A DNA stretch of 12,811 nt from Pseudomonadota bacterium (GCA_021783855.1 JAJXTL010000080.1:1-12811); one strand, 5' to 3'. Positions 1 through 7,287 are shown, counted from the first letter of the stretch. Numbers and translations are program-made. The notes: generated by a model from the letters alone, not told the origin.

Positions 1-1
1 T

Positions 2-478
2 CTGGAGCCCAAGTACAAACTGCGTACCGGCGGCCCATCTTCCGATCGTCCACGCGGCGGTCCTAGCCGTGGCAATGGCGGCGGTTTCGGCGGCGGCAAT
101 GGTGGAGGTAACGGCGGTGGCGGATATGCCGGCAACCGTGGTAACGGTGGTGGTTTCGGAGGCGGCAATCGCAGTTCGGCATTCGCCGGCAACGGCAATC
201 CTTCGACAGGCTCAGGACAGGCTCGCGGAACAGGTTTCCATCACAGCGCACCGGATAGCCGTCATGCTGCTCGCAGCGAAGGAACCGGTTTCGGCGGTCA
301 GGCTCAACAACCACGCAGCCAGGAACGCAGCTTCGGCAATGCTCCTCGCAGCTCGGCGCCACGTGCCGATCGTCCTGCCTTCGGCGGTAATGGCGCTCCG
401 CGTCGCGAAGGTTCAGATCGTCCAGCTTTCGGCGGAAACCGCTCAAGCTTTAATGGCAATCGCGGCAACAAAGCATAA
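2..478 (+). CDS. Glycine/arginine-rich C-terminal tail, probably of a DEAD-box RNA helicase (5' end outside window)
   Basis: An open frame enters from the left edge and ends at TAA 476-478, giving about 158 residues. The visible part is low-complexity: Gly-Asn-Gly and Gly-Gly-Phe-Gly tracts, then Arg/Ser/Asn-rich sequence with repeated 'RPAFGGN'-like units (two copies near the end). Such basic RGG/FGG tails commonly follow the helicase core of RhlE-type DEAD-box proteins, where they bind RNA non-specifically. The helicase core is not in the window, so the family call is inference; another RNA-binding protein with a Gly-rich tail is possible. The gene is convergent with the serine-rich gene and the two share the terminator at 500-535. 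A known type of dispersed bacterial repeat lies in frame at 200-223 and encodes part of the tail. Confidence 0.5.
   Translation: MEPKYKLRTGGPSSDRPRGGPSRGNGGGFGGGNGGGNGGGGYAGNRGNGGGFGGGNRSSAFAGNGNPSTGSGQARGTGFHHSAPDSRHAARSEGTGFGGQAQQPRSQERSFGNAPRSSAPRADRPAFGGNGAPRREGSDRPAFGGNRSSFNGNRGNKA
200..223 (+). repeat. Dispersed 'CTTCGACAGGCTCAGGAC' repeat copy inside the coding sequence
   Basis: The 24 bases contain CTTCGACAGGCTCAGGAC followed by AGGCT. This is the core of a dispersed repeat I know from many proteobacterial genomes; its reverse frame gives the familiar spurious peptide 'PVLSLSKD', which is present here. It reads through in frame as Pro-Ser-Thr-Gly-Ser-Gly-Gln-Ala within the helicase tail. 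No second copy was seen in this window. Confidence 0.5.
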
Positions 479-499
479 ACAGCTGACGCAGTTGTTAAG

Positions 500-535
500 C
501 AACAAAAAAGCACGCCTCGGCGTGCTTTTTTGTTG
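500..535. terminator. Bidirectional rho-independent terminator
   Basis: A perfect 17-bp inverted repeat (500-516 with 519-535) closes on the 2-nt spacer TC. The stem has a GC-rich upper part (GCACGCC/GGCGTGC) flanked by A6 and T6 tracts, so it makes a U-tract hairpin when read from either strand. It lies between the convergent helicase gene (stop at 478) and the serine-rich gene (stop at 551) and should end both transcripts. Confidence 0.93.
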
Positions 536-550
536 GGTGAAACCATTCAA

Positions 551-1225
551 TCATGCCTGCGTGCTGACCATTGCGCCGCTGATATTCTGGCCGCTGCCTA
601 TGTTTTGCATCAGGTTTTGCAGGAAAGTTTGCAAGGTCGGCGCAGTCGCCGCTACTGTCTGACCCTGAGAAGCATTGATCGAGCTCATCAGATTCTGAAA
701 ACTGGCGTTCAGATTACTTAATGAATCACTGCTGCCGGATGAACTGCTTGAGCTTGAGCTTGAGCTAGTGCTGGCTGTACTGCTTGTCGCATTGTTTGCG
801 GACAATTGTTGCAGCAGACTCTGCAGGCTGGCCGCCATATTGGAGCCCTGACCGCCTGACTGGCCTCCGACACCCGAAACAGATTGATTACCTTTATTGT
901 CATCTGTATGGCTATTCCCGCTTGCCTGGCCCAACGATGAAAACAGATTCTGCAAAAAACCTTGCAACGCTGCCTGCGGTGTCTGGGTTGAGCTGGTTGC
1001 TGCCGATGCCGTACTGGAGGTGGAGGAACTTGTGCCTGAACTGCCGGGCAGGCTTTGACCCAGCGCCTGAGCAATCGCACTCATGAAATTCGATTTTCCG
1101 GCGCCAGCCGCTGCGTGCCTGCCGCCATCGCCGTCGGAATCACCGCCCACACGTTGAGTTGCACTGCCCGCTGGTTGCAAAAAAGCCAGATTGTTTGATG
1201 CCGACAGACCACTGATTGAGCTCAT
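551..1225 (-). CDS. Serine-rich low-complexity protein with four amphipathic repeats, function unknown
   Basis: Two adjacent ATGs exist at 1228 and 1225. The ribosome site AAGGAG (1232-1237) is 3 nt from the first and 6 nt from the second, so 1225 (224 aa) is preferred. I do not recognise a named family, though similar Ser/Gly/Gln-rich hypothetical proteins are common in beta- and gammaproteobacteria. The sequence has an acidic 'DSDGDGG' loop near residue 30, then four short leucine/phenylalanine-patterned segments (about 85-99, 131-144, 173-186, 196-210) of the type 'LQxFLQNLxxxL', separated by Ser/Gly/Asn linkers. A run of ten serines lies at about 154-163. There is no classical signal peptide, no hydrophobic membrane helix and no cysteine. 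The gene appears monocistronic, between terminators at 1426-1449 and 500-535. Confidence 0.72.
   Translation of the reverse strand: MSSISGLSASNNLAFLQPAGSATQRVGGDSDGDGGRHAAAGAGKSNFMSAIAQALGQSLPGSSGTSSSTSSTASAATSSTQTPQAALQGFLQNLFSSLGQASGNSHTDDNKGNQSVSGVGGQSGGQGSNMAASLQSLLQQLSANNATSSTASTSSSSSSSSSSGSSDSLSNLNASFQNLMSSINASQGQTVAATAPTLQTFLQNLMQNIGSGQNISGAMVSTQA
746..766. repeat. Hexanucleotide tandem repeat, 3.5 copies
   Basis: The unit GCTTGA is repeated three times and followed by GCT. On the coding (minus) strand it reads AGC TCA repeated and encodes part of the ten-serine run. Because the unit is six bases, copy-number change would alter length without breaking the frame. Confidence 0.8.
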
Positions 1226-1425
1226 CATATTCTCCTTAACGGGTTAAATTGGAATTGCCTGCCAAAACAGCGGCATAGGCAAAAATCTATTAACTGTAAA
1301 TATATCGGCAAAATAATAAAGTTAATTTGCAAACAGAAGGAAAAAAATAACGTAATTCCGTGCATCAACAACCCGCACCCTGTATTCAATTGCCAAACGC
1401 GAGGAGATTCATGGCGCACCAGTCG

Positions 1426-1449
1426 AAAAAAAACCGACTTTCGTCGGTT
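1426..1449 (-). terminator. Rho-independent terminator after the cytochrome c gene
   Basis: Read on the minus strand, AACCGAC pairs with GTCGGTT (7 bp, 4-nt loop GAAA) and is followed by eight T (the A run at 1426-1433). It begins 22 nt after the cytochrome stop codon. Confidence 0.85.
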
Positions 1450-1470
1450 CTTTTCTGCTTCTACAATGCG

Positions 1471-1785
1471 TTACTGCAAGGTTAAGATGAATTTTGCCAG
1501 AGATGCAATTTGCGCATCGCTGGCGCCCATGCCTTTTGGAGGCATGTTGCTCATTTTCCAGCCAAACTGGCCGCCTTTGGTGATGTTGGCGATCAGTGTC
1601 TTTTCGGCATCGGGCTGGCCTTTATACTTGGCCGCCACATCTTTCCAGGCCGGACCTATTTTTTTTGTGTCAATGGCATGACATGCGCCACACTTGGCTT
1701 TTCCATCTGCCGGCATGTCGACCGCCATAACATTACCTGCAAGCAATAAACCCGCCACAGCCAAACCAGTAAAGATCGTTCTCAT
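1471..1785 (-). CDS. Periplasmic class I cytochrome c (c551/c552-like)
   Basis: The product is a 104-aa soluble electron carrier. Residues 1-21 form a Sec signal peptide ending in Val-Met-Ala, so the mature protein is about 83 aa, as usual for bacterial c551/c552. The haem is attached at C32-G-A-C35-H36. The distal ligand is predicted to be M81 in 'SNMPPKG', matching the Met-Pro-Pro motif of the family. The C-terminal helix 'ASLAKFIL' is also typical. The start has GAGGA (1793-1797) 7 nt upstream. The gene stands alone, with a terminator behind it. By family knowledge such proteins carry electrons between the bc1 complex and terminal oxidases or reductases. The petABC genes lie about 3 kb away, but a direct partnership is only inferred. 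Confidence 0.93.
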   Translation of the reverse strand: MRTIFTGLAVAGLLLAGNVMAVDMPADGKAKCGACHAIDTKKIGPAWKDVAAKYKGQPDAEKTLIANITKGGQFGWKMSNMPPKGMGASDAQIASLAKFILTLQ

Positions 1786-1886
1786 GTTATTTTCCTCAAG
1801 TTAATAAAACATCGAAATTACACACACCACCCAGCATCAGACACCGCGAAAAAACTTGAATCACTACCCAAAATACTGACGATGTC

Positions 1887-1915
1887 ATTATGCTGTATTC
1901 TACATACTACATAAA
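1887..1915 (-). promoter_or_regulatory. Possible promoter of the cytochrome c gene (weak)
   Basis: On the minus strand a -10 box CATAAT (1887-1892, 5 of 6 matches) lies 17 nt downstream of TTTATG (1910-1915, only 3 of 6 matches to TTGACA). The predicted leader is about 95 nt. The -35 is poor and the region is AT-rich, so this is a suggestion only. Confidence 0.25.
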
Positions 1916-1916
1916 A

Positions 1917-1937
1917 ATAAGGAAACACTAATTTATC
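1917..1937. repeat. Lone transposon-end-like sequence
   Basis: This sequence matches the left terminal repeat of the element at 11678-11819 at 16 of 21 positions (shared core CACTNATTTAT). No partner repeat in the opposite orientation was found nearby, so it may be a solo end or a chance AT-rich match. Confidence 0.35.
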
Positions 1938-1982
1938 CCCCTCACCAAAAACAGCTTGCCCGCAGACCAATATCCCTGCTAA

Positions 1983-2103
1983 GAGCCTGTCGGACTTGTC
2001 TTGTAACTCATTGATTCCATTAATGTTCGTATAAATTAAGCAAATATTTAATTGTTAAAAATCAATAGGTTGCATAAAATATAAATTGAAGTCCGACAGT
2101 CTG
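1983..2103. mobile_element. MITE-like element with imperfect terminal inverted repeats
   Basis: GAGCCTGTCGGACTT (1983-1997) is repeated in inverted form at 2089-2103 with 13 of 15 matches, including a perfect 11-bp CTGTCGGACTT core. A second, weaker inverted match lies further inside (around 2001-2016 and 2062-2077). The 121-bp element is flanked by CTAA (1979-1982) and CTAG (2104-2107), compatible with a CTAR target duplication as used by some IS5-type transposons. It has no coding capacity, so it would need a transposase from elsewhere. Its right end is 38 nt downstream of the phosphorylase stop. The family assignment is inference. Confidence 0.5.
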
Positions 2104-2142
2104 CTAGATCGTTTTCATCATCATGGGCGTGCACCGAGCCCG

Positions 2143-4611
2143 TTAGTCCTGCGAAACGATGGGCGCCACATGCCAGATGCGTTCTGCATATTCCCGTATC
2201 GTGCGATCGCTCGAAAACTTTCCCATTCCGGCCACATTCAGAATGGCGCGCCGCAGCCATTCCTCCTTGTCGCGATACAAGTCGCTCACCGTATCCTGAC
2301 AGGAAATGTAGGATGCGTAATCGGCCAGCAACAAATAATGATCACCGCCATGCAGCAGCATATCGGTGATCCCCTGATAGCGTGCCGGCTCATCGGGACA
2401 GAAATAGCCGTTTGAGATCATATCCAGCGTCTGTTTCAACTCGTCATTGCCATGATAGTAGTACAAAGGATCATAACCCTGACGGCGCTGCTCCTCGACA
2501 CCTTCGGCAGTCAATCCAAACAGAAAAAAATTCTCAGCCCCCACTTCTTCGCGTATCTCTACGTTCGCACCGTCCAGCGTACCGATGGTGAGCGCACCAT
2601 TGAGCGACAACTTCATATTTCCCGTACCGGAGGCCTCAGTGCCTGCGGTCGATATTTGCTCGGACAAATCGGCGGCAGGTACGATACGCTCGGCGTTGGA
2701 GACATCGTAATTCGGGATAAACACCAGCTTGAGCCTGTCGCCTACCCGCAAATCGTTATTGATGATATCCGCCACATCATTGATCAACCGGATGATGTTC
2801 TTGGCCATCGCATAGCCCGGTGCCGACTTGCCGGCGATAATCACGCTACGCGGCACACTGTCAGCATGCGTGCCGGCAATGATGCGGTTATACAGGGTGA
2901 TCACATGCAGCACATTGAGCAACTGGCGCTTATATTCATGGATGCGCTTGATCTGAATGTCAAACAGCGAATCGGTATTGACCTCGACACCCAGCTGATC
3001 CCGTATCAACGCTGCGAGGCGGACTTTATTGGCCTGTTTGACCGCATGAAATTGCGTCCGGAATTCACGGTCGTCGGCTAACACACGCAACTTTTGCAAC
3101 TCATCCAGATCCGTCACCCAGCCGTGACCAATACGTGCGCTGATCAGCGCAGCCAGAGCCGGATTAGCCTGATTCAGCCAGCGGCGCGGGGTGATGCCAT
3201 TGGTCATGTTGACGATCTTGCCGGGCGAGATGCGCTCGAAATCGGCAAAAATGGTGCGCTTCATCAGTTCGGTATGCAGGGCTGCCACGCCGTTCACCGC
3301 GTGACTGCCGACGATCGCCAGATGCGACATGCGCACGCGACGTCCGCCGTTCTCGTCGATGATGGACAAACGACGCAGCAACTCTCCGTCCCCGGGGAAA
3401 TGATGCATCACCTGTTGCAAAAAGCGATGATTGATCTCATAAATGATCTGCAAATGACGCGGCAGCAGGGTCTCGAACATCGCAACCGGCCAGGTCTCCA
3501 GCGCTTCCGGCATCAACGTATGATTGGTGTATGAAAAGATACGCGTGGTAAGACCCCATGCATCGTCCCAACTAAGTTTGTGTATATCCACCAGCAGACG
3601 CATCATCTCGGCCACGGCAATGGACGGGTGCGTGTCATTCAGTTGTACCGCAATCTTGTCCGGCAACTGACCCCAGCCATCGGCATTCTTCTTGTAGCGA
3701 TGCAACATGTCCTGCAAGGAGGCGCTGACAAAAAAGTATTGCTGTTTAAGCCGCAACTCGCGTCCGACTTCGGTGCTATCGTCAGGATACAGCACCTTGG
3801 AAAGATTCTCAGAATCGTTCTTGTCGGCAACCGCCTGAATATAATTGCCCTGATTGAAATAGCGCAAATCGAAATCACGTGACGACTTGGCGGACCACAA
3901 GCGCATATTGTTTACCGTCTTGCCGCCAAAGCCCGGCACCGGCGTGTCGTAAGCCATCGCCATCACGTCCTCAGTCTCCACCCAATGATGATGAGTCGAT
4001 CCATTTTCATTTTTATATTCAATTACATGACCATGGAACTTCACTGGATACAATAGCTCGGGACGAGGGAACTCCCAGGGATTTCCGTAACGCAGCCAGT
4101 TGTCGGGGTGTTCGACCTGTGCGCCATTTTCGATGCTCTGGCGGAACATACCGTATTCATAACGGATGCCGTAACCATAGCAAGGCAGATCGAGCGTCGC
4201 CATGGAATCCAGAAAACAGGCAGCCAGACGTCCCAGTCCGCCGTTGCCCAACGCAGCATCCGACTCAATCTCGGCAACCTTCTCATACTCCTGCCCCAAC
4301 TCATACAGCGCCGCTTTTAATTGCTCGTTGACTTCCAGATTGAGCATTGCGTTGCTCAGCGTGCGTCCCACCAAAAACTCCAGCGACAGGTAATAAATGC
4401 GTTTGGCATCCTGCTCGTAATAGCGCTGCATGGTTTCCATCCAGCGTTCGACCAAACGGTCGCGCACCACATGTGCCGTGGTCTGAAACCAGTCGCGCGT
4501 AGTCGCATTGGGGAGATTTTTGCTGCTGGAATAAATCAAATGGTTGGTAAGGGATCTACCGAATTCTTCTGTGCTCATGCCTGCGCGCTGCCGGTTTGAT
4601 CTGTTGTTCAT
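2143..4611 (-). CDS. glgP: Glycogen/starch/maltodextrin phosphorylase
   Basis: This enzyme cleaves alpha-1,4-glucan ends with phosphate to release glucose-1-phosphate in the cytoplasm. The 822-aa length fits the GT35 family (E. coli GlgP is 815 aa). Visible signatures include 'GNGGLGRLAACFLDS' (about residues 122-136) and the pyridoxal-phosphate attachment motif 'EASGTGNMK' at 659-667, with K667 as the cofactor lysine, followed by 'LSLNGALTIGTLDGANVEI'. The open frame extends to a GTG at 4635, but AAAGGTGA lies just before the ATG at 4611 and the predicted transcript start is near 4647, so the ATG is preferred. No other glycogen genes are in the window. The gene has its own promoter and is insulated from petABC by a terminator. 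GlgP cannot be told from MalP by sequence alone here. Confidence 0.96.
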   Translation of the reverse strand: MNNRSNRQRAGMSTEEFGRSLTNHLIYSSSKNLPNATTRDWFQTTAHVVRDRLVERWMETMQRYYEQDAKRIYYLSLEFLVGRTLSNAMLNLEVNEQLKAALYELGQEYEKVAEIESDAALGNGGLGRLAACFLDSMATLDLPCYGYGIRYEYGMFRQSIENGAQVEHPDNWLRYGNPWEFPRPELLYPVKFHGHVIEYKNENGSTHHHWVETEDVMAMAYDTPVPGFGGKTVNNMRLWSAKSSRDFDLRYFNQGNYIQAVADKNDSENLSKVLYPDDSTEVGRELRLKQQYFFVSASLQDMLHRYKKNADGWGQLPDKIAVQLNDTHPSIAVAEMMRLLVDIHKLSWDDAWGLTTRIFSYTNHTLMPEALETWPVAMFETLLPRHLQIIYEINHRFLQQVMHHFPGDGELLRRLSIIDENGGRRVRMSHLAIVGSHAVNGVAALHTELMKRTIFADFERISPGKIVNMTNGITPRRWLNQANPALAALISARIGHGWVTDLDELQKLRVLADDREFRTQFHAVKQANKVRLAALIRDQLGVEVNTDSLFDIQIKRIHEYKRQLLNVLHVITLYNRIIAGTHADSVPRSVIIAGKSAPGYAMAKNIIRLINDVADIINNDLRVGDRLKLVFIPNYDVSNAERIVPAADLSEQISTAGTEASGTGNMKLSLNGALTIGTLDGANVEIREEVGAENFFLFGLTAEGVEEQRRQGYDPLYYYHGNDELKQTLDMISNGYFCPDEPARYQGITDMLLHGGDHYLLLADYASYISCQDTVSDLYRDKEEWLRRAILNVAGMGKFSSDRTIREYAERIWHVAPIVSQD

Positions 4612-4653
4612 ATTCACCTTTCTGGATGAGTGCACATGAAATCGGAAAAGAAT

Positions 4654-4682
4654 ATTCTCCGCAGGTTGCAGCAGTGTGTCAA
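4654..4682 (-). promoter_or_regulatory. Predicted sigma-70 promoter of glgP
   Basis: On the minus strand a perfect TTGACA (4677-4682) is separated by 17 nt from GAGAAT (4654-4659, 4 of 6 matches to TATAAT). The start site would be near 4647, giving a 5' leader of about 36 nt to the ATG at 4611. A perfect 7-bp hairpin sequence (4708-4724) sits about 26 bp upstream of the -35 box. Confidence 0.55.
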
Positions 4683-4728
4683 CCTGACTTCTTTGAACGA
4701 CAGAGCAGCTGATTTGGAATCAGCATCC

Positions 4729-4785
4729 AAAAAAAACCCGAAGCGCTGAATGACGAGCCTGGCTCGATCAATCAGTCTTCGGGTT
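4729..4785 (-). terminator. Rho-independent terminator of the petABC operon, with an inner hairpin
   Basis: Read on the minus strand, AACCCGAAG (4777-4785) pairs with CTTCGGGTT (4735-4743) and is followed by a run of T (A run at 4729-4736). Within the loop, CGAGC and GCTCG (4754-4758, 4762-4766) form a second hairpin, so the structure is long and two-tiered. It starts 79 nt after the petC stop codon. Confidence 0.85.
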
Positions 4786-4864
4786 GTCTGCAGTTTTGCG
4801 GGTTAAAAGCGAGCACCCCTCATCAGACCTTCATGGCTGTGCCATTGCATTTTCATGGCTCGGG

Positions 4865-5509
4865 TTATTTTAACCTCGACCAGATCTGCTTCTTGAGGAA
4901 ATAAAACAATGTCGTCAGCACCATCAGATACCCCATCACATAGTAACCGAGCCGGATACGATCCGCCTGGTGGGGATCAGATGCCCACGAAAGAAAGGAC
5001 ACGATACTTTTCGCAGTATCCTGCATGCCGCTACGCTGCGCAGCATCAGTCGCGCCACTGATACCCAACGGATCCGGCATCTTGGTTTCGGGGAAAATAT
5101 GATTTCCCGTAACGCCATCAGGGCCAACGTAATAGCCTATCAGGTACGAATACAGATAGTTGGAGCCCCCATCGCGCGCACGAGCCATCAAACTCAGATC
5201 GGGCGGTACTTTAGCGAAGGTCGCCATATCATCTGCCTCTGACATTTGCGACATCAGGGGTGAGTCCAGCGGTGCATCTCCCCGCCAACCATCCACTTTC
5301 TGTTTATCAACCCCAAGACTGAGCAGATCACGATAATTGATGTATTTCAGACTGTGGCAACTGTGGCAATCATTCATCAAATCTTCCGCACCGCGTACCA
5401 GGGAAGCCTTATCAGTCGCTACGCTCATCTTGTCAAGCTTTGCCTCGCTCGCCCATGCCGCTTGCATACTGAGGCAGCCCAGCAATACAACCTTTAGCAA
5501 TTTGCTCAT
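4865..5509 (-). CDS. petC: Cytochrome c1, haem-c subunit of the cytochrome bc1 complex
   Basis: Cytochrome c1 accepts electrons from the Rieske protein and passes them to a soluble cytochrome c at the periplasmic face. The 214-aa product has an N-terminal signal peptide (about 1-21), haem attachment motif C48-H-S-C51-H52, the conserved 'KVPPDLSLMARAR' stretch (about 100-112), a predicted distal ligand M144 in 'KMPDPLG', and one C-terminal membrane anchor (about 188-206) with a basic tail. It is somewhat short for the family. The frame could start at a GTG at 5512, but the ATG at 5509 has GGGAG 7 nt upstream and overlaps the petB stop by one base (TGATG), which suggests translational coupling. 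It is the last gene of petABC. Confidence 0.96.
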   Translation of the reverse strand: MSKLLKVVLLGCLSMQAAWASEAKLDKMSVATDKASLVRGAEDLMNDCHSCHSLKYINYRDLLSLGVDKQKVDGWRGDAPLDSPLMSQMSEADDMATFAKVPPDLSLMARARDGGSNYLYSYLIGYYVGPDGVTGNHIFPETKMPDPLGISGATDAAQRSGMQDTAKSIVSFLSWASDPHQADRIRLGYYVMGYLMVLTTLFYFLKKQIWSRLK

Positions 5510-6771
5510 CACTTATCTCCCTTGCGACGCAGATTTTCGCTTTCACGCTTGTCCAAATCAATTTTTTCCCTCTCCATCAGCGCCACTATATCGGCAGGCA
5601 AACCTCGCTTGATCAGCCAGCGTTCCTCGGCTTTGGATACGAACGGAACAACAAAAAAAGAAGCAAAGTAACAGAAGGTTGCAACCTGTCCGACGATCAC
5701 GATGGTCGAACCGGTCGGCGGCATATAGCCTACATATCCCAACACCAGCATATCAATCAGAAACAGATAATACTGCAAGCGATAGATCGGCCGGTAATGT
5801 GCGCCGCCCGGAATACGCGAGCGATCCAGAAACGGCATGAAGGCGAACATCATCACGGACAAACCCATCGCCAACACACCGCCCACCATGTTAGGCACTG
5901 AGCGCAAAATCGCATAGAACGGCAAGAAATACCATTCAGGAACGATATGATTAGGCGTCATCATCGGGTTGGCCGGGATATTATTGGCAGGTTCGATCAG
6001 ACTGTCGGGCATGAAGAACACGAACACGCTGTACACCATCAGAAACACGCCCAGACCGTACAGGTCCTTGATGGTGAAATAGGGATGAAACGGAATGTTG
6101 TCTTTGTCAGCCAGATCGATGCCGCTCGGGTTACTGCTTTTGACGCTGTGCAGCGCCACCAGATGCACAATTACCCCGCCGATGATGAGAAACGGAAACA
6201 GGTAGTGCAAGGAGAAGAATCGCGTCAGCGTGGCATCGCCCACCGTGAAATCGCCGCGCAACCACATGACAACCTGTTCGCCGAAAAATGGAGTCACACG
6301 AAACAAATTGGTGATGACCGTCGCACCCCAGAATGACATCTGCCCCCAGGGCAACAGATAGCCCATGAATGCGGTAGCCATCAACATCAACAGCAGCCCC
6401 TGCCCGGTCCACCACAGCAATTCGCGCGGTGCACGGTAAGAACCATAATACAAGGTGCGCGCCATGTGTACGAAGATCACGAAGAAAAAGGCGGACGCAC
6501 CGGTCGCATGCATATAACGCAACAGCCATCCGTAATTCACGTCGCGCATGATGTGCTGAATGGAATCAAAAGACAGCGCAACGTCGGCCTTGTAATGCAT
6601 TGCCAGAAAAATCCCGGTAGCGACTTGCAACATCAATATAATTCCGGCCAGAAAACCGAAGTTCCACCAATAGCTGAGATTGCGCGGAGTCGGATAACCC
6701 GTCAGCTCATGCTTGACGAAGCTGGTAAGCGGAAAACGTTTGTCTATCCAGGTCATGATGTTATTTGCCAT
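5509..6771 (-). CDS. petB: Cytochrome b subunit of the cytochrome bc1 complex
   Basis: This is the membrane core of the ubiquinol:cytochrome c oxidoreductase, carrying two haems b and both quinone sites. The 420-aa single-chain form (N- and C-terminal halves joined) is the bc1 type rather than the split b6f type. The four haem-ligand histidines are visible as H88/H102 in helix B and H189/H203 in helix D, each pair 14 apart as in bc1 complexes. The Qo-site motif PEWY is at 278-281. Many hydrophobic helices are evident, and the C-terminus is a charged cytoplasmic tail. AGGAG (6778-6782) lies 6 nt before the start. petA ends 9 nt upstream and petC overlaps downstream. Confidence 0.98.
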   Translation of the reverse strand: MANNIMTWIDKRFPLTSFVKHELTGYPTPRNLSYWWNFGFLAGIILMLQVATGIFLAMHYKADVALSFDSIQHIMRDVNYGWLLRYMHATGASAFFFVIFVHMARTLYYGSYRAPRELLWWTGQGLLLMLMATAFMGYLLPWGQMSFWGATVITNLFRVTPFFGEQVVMWLRGDFTVGDATLTRFFSLHYLFPFLIIGGVIVHLVALHSVKSSNPSGIDLADKDNIPFHPYFTIKDLYGLGVFLMVYSVFVFFMPDSLIEPANNIPANPMMTPNHIVPEWYFLPFYAILRSVPNMVGGVLAMGLSVMMFAFMPFLDRSRIPGGAHYRPIYRLQYYLFLIDMLVLGYVGYMPPTGSTIVIVGQVATFCYFASFFVVPFVSKAEERWLIKRGLPADIVALMEREKIDLDKRESENLRRKGDK

Positions 6772-6780
6772 GCTCGTCTC

Positions 6781-7287
6781 CTATGCCTTGCCTATGACTA
6801 ATTTGTTTTCCGACAAAAAGTGATACGGCGGCACCGCAAGATTCTTCGGTGCGGGACCGCGAACCACGCGACCGCTATCGTCATACTGACTGCCGTGACA
6901 GTGGCATATCCAGCCCGGACCTTCCTTGTTCGGCACGCAGCCCATGTGTGTACAGACACCCACCACGACCAGCCACTCGGGTTTTATAACGCGTTTGGCA
7001 TCCGGCTCCGGATCAATCACGCCATTGGTCGCAGCCGACGCCGCGATTTCCTCCGGTGTGCGGTGCAGAACAAACACAGGCTGCCCCTGCCAGGCAACCG
7101 TATGCATCCCGCCTGGCGGAATCCCGCTCAGATCGACTTCGGTTACGGCTTTCGCCAGCACATCGGTGCTCGGATTCATGCTGGCTACAAAGGGCACACA
7201 GGTCGCTGCCACCCCGGCACCTCCGACCACGGTGGTCAGCTTGAGTAAAAAATTGCGGCGATTGCCATCGTTTAACACTTCTTCCAT
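6781..7287 (-). CDS. petA: Rieske 2Fe-2S subunit of the cytochrome bc1 complex
   Basis: The Rieske protein takes the first electron from ubiquinol and moves between cytochrome b and cytochrome c1. The 168-aa product starts with a twin-arginine-type membrane anchor ('NRRNFLLKL' at 9-17, then a hydrophobic segment to about 36). Cluster box I is C112-T-H114-M-G-C117 and box II is C128-H-C130-H131-G-S, supplying the two Cys and two His ligands and the disulfide pair. It is slightly shorter than many homologues but has all functional parts. GGGAGG (7295-7300) lies 7 nt before the ATG. It is the first gene of petABC, behind the predicted promoter at 7333-7361. Confidence 0.98.
   Translation of the reverse strand: MEEVLNDGNRRNFLLKLTTVVGGAGVAATCVPFVASMNPSTDVLAKAVTEVDLSGIPPGGMHTVAWQGQPVFVLHRTPEEIAASAATNGVIDPEPDAKRVIKPEWLVVVGVCTHMGCVPNKEGPGWICHCHGSQYDDSGRVVRGPAPKNLAVPPYHFLSENKLVIGKA

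Larger units (their letters stand above)
1786..2142. other. Gene-poor intergenic strip with decayed mobile-element ends
   Basis: No convincing gene lies between the glycogen phosphorylase stop and the cytochrome c start. The strip holds the possible cytochrome promoter (1887-1915), a single repeat end at 1917-1937 that resembles the terminal repeats of the 11678-11819 element, and a separate inverted-repeat element at 1983-2103. The interior, about 1998-2088, is strongly AT-rich. No clear rho-independent terminator for the phosphorylase gene was found. Confidence 0.6.

Noticed and set aside
69..662. Long plus-strand frame of 197 codons at the left edge
   Set aside because: It is an out-of-frame, alanine/valine-rich shadow of the Gly-rich helicase tail and runs through the bidirectional terminator into the antisense of the serine-rich gene.
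1225..1419. 64-codon minus-strand frame upstream of the serine-rich gene
   Set aside because: It overlaps the start of the serine-rich gene in another frame, lacks a ribosome site and covers an AT-rich leader.
2452..3081. 209-codon plus-strand frame
   Set aside because: It is antisense to glycogen phosphorylase, whose catalytic motifs are intact; composition and His/Arg/Gln richness are typical of a shadow frame.
4612..4635. GTG start extending glycogen phosphorylase by eight residues
   Set aside because: It would begin only about 12 nt after the predicted transcript start and has no ribosome site, whereas the ATG at 4611 has AAAGGTGA.
4801..4875. Inverted 8-mers GGTTAAAA and TTTTAACC around the petC stop
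   Set aside because: They are short, 59 bp apart and AT-rich, and a far stronger terminator lies just downstream.
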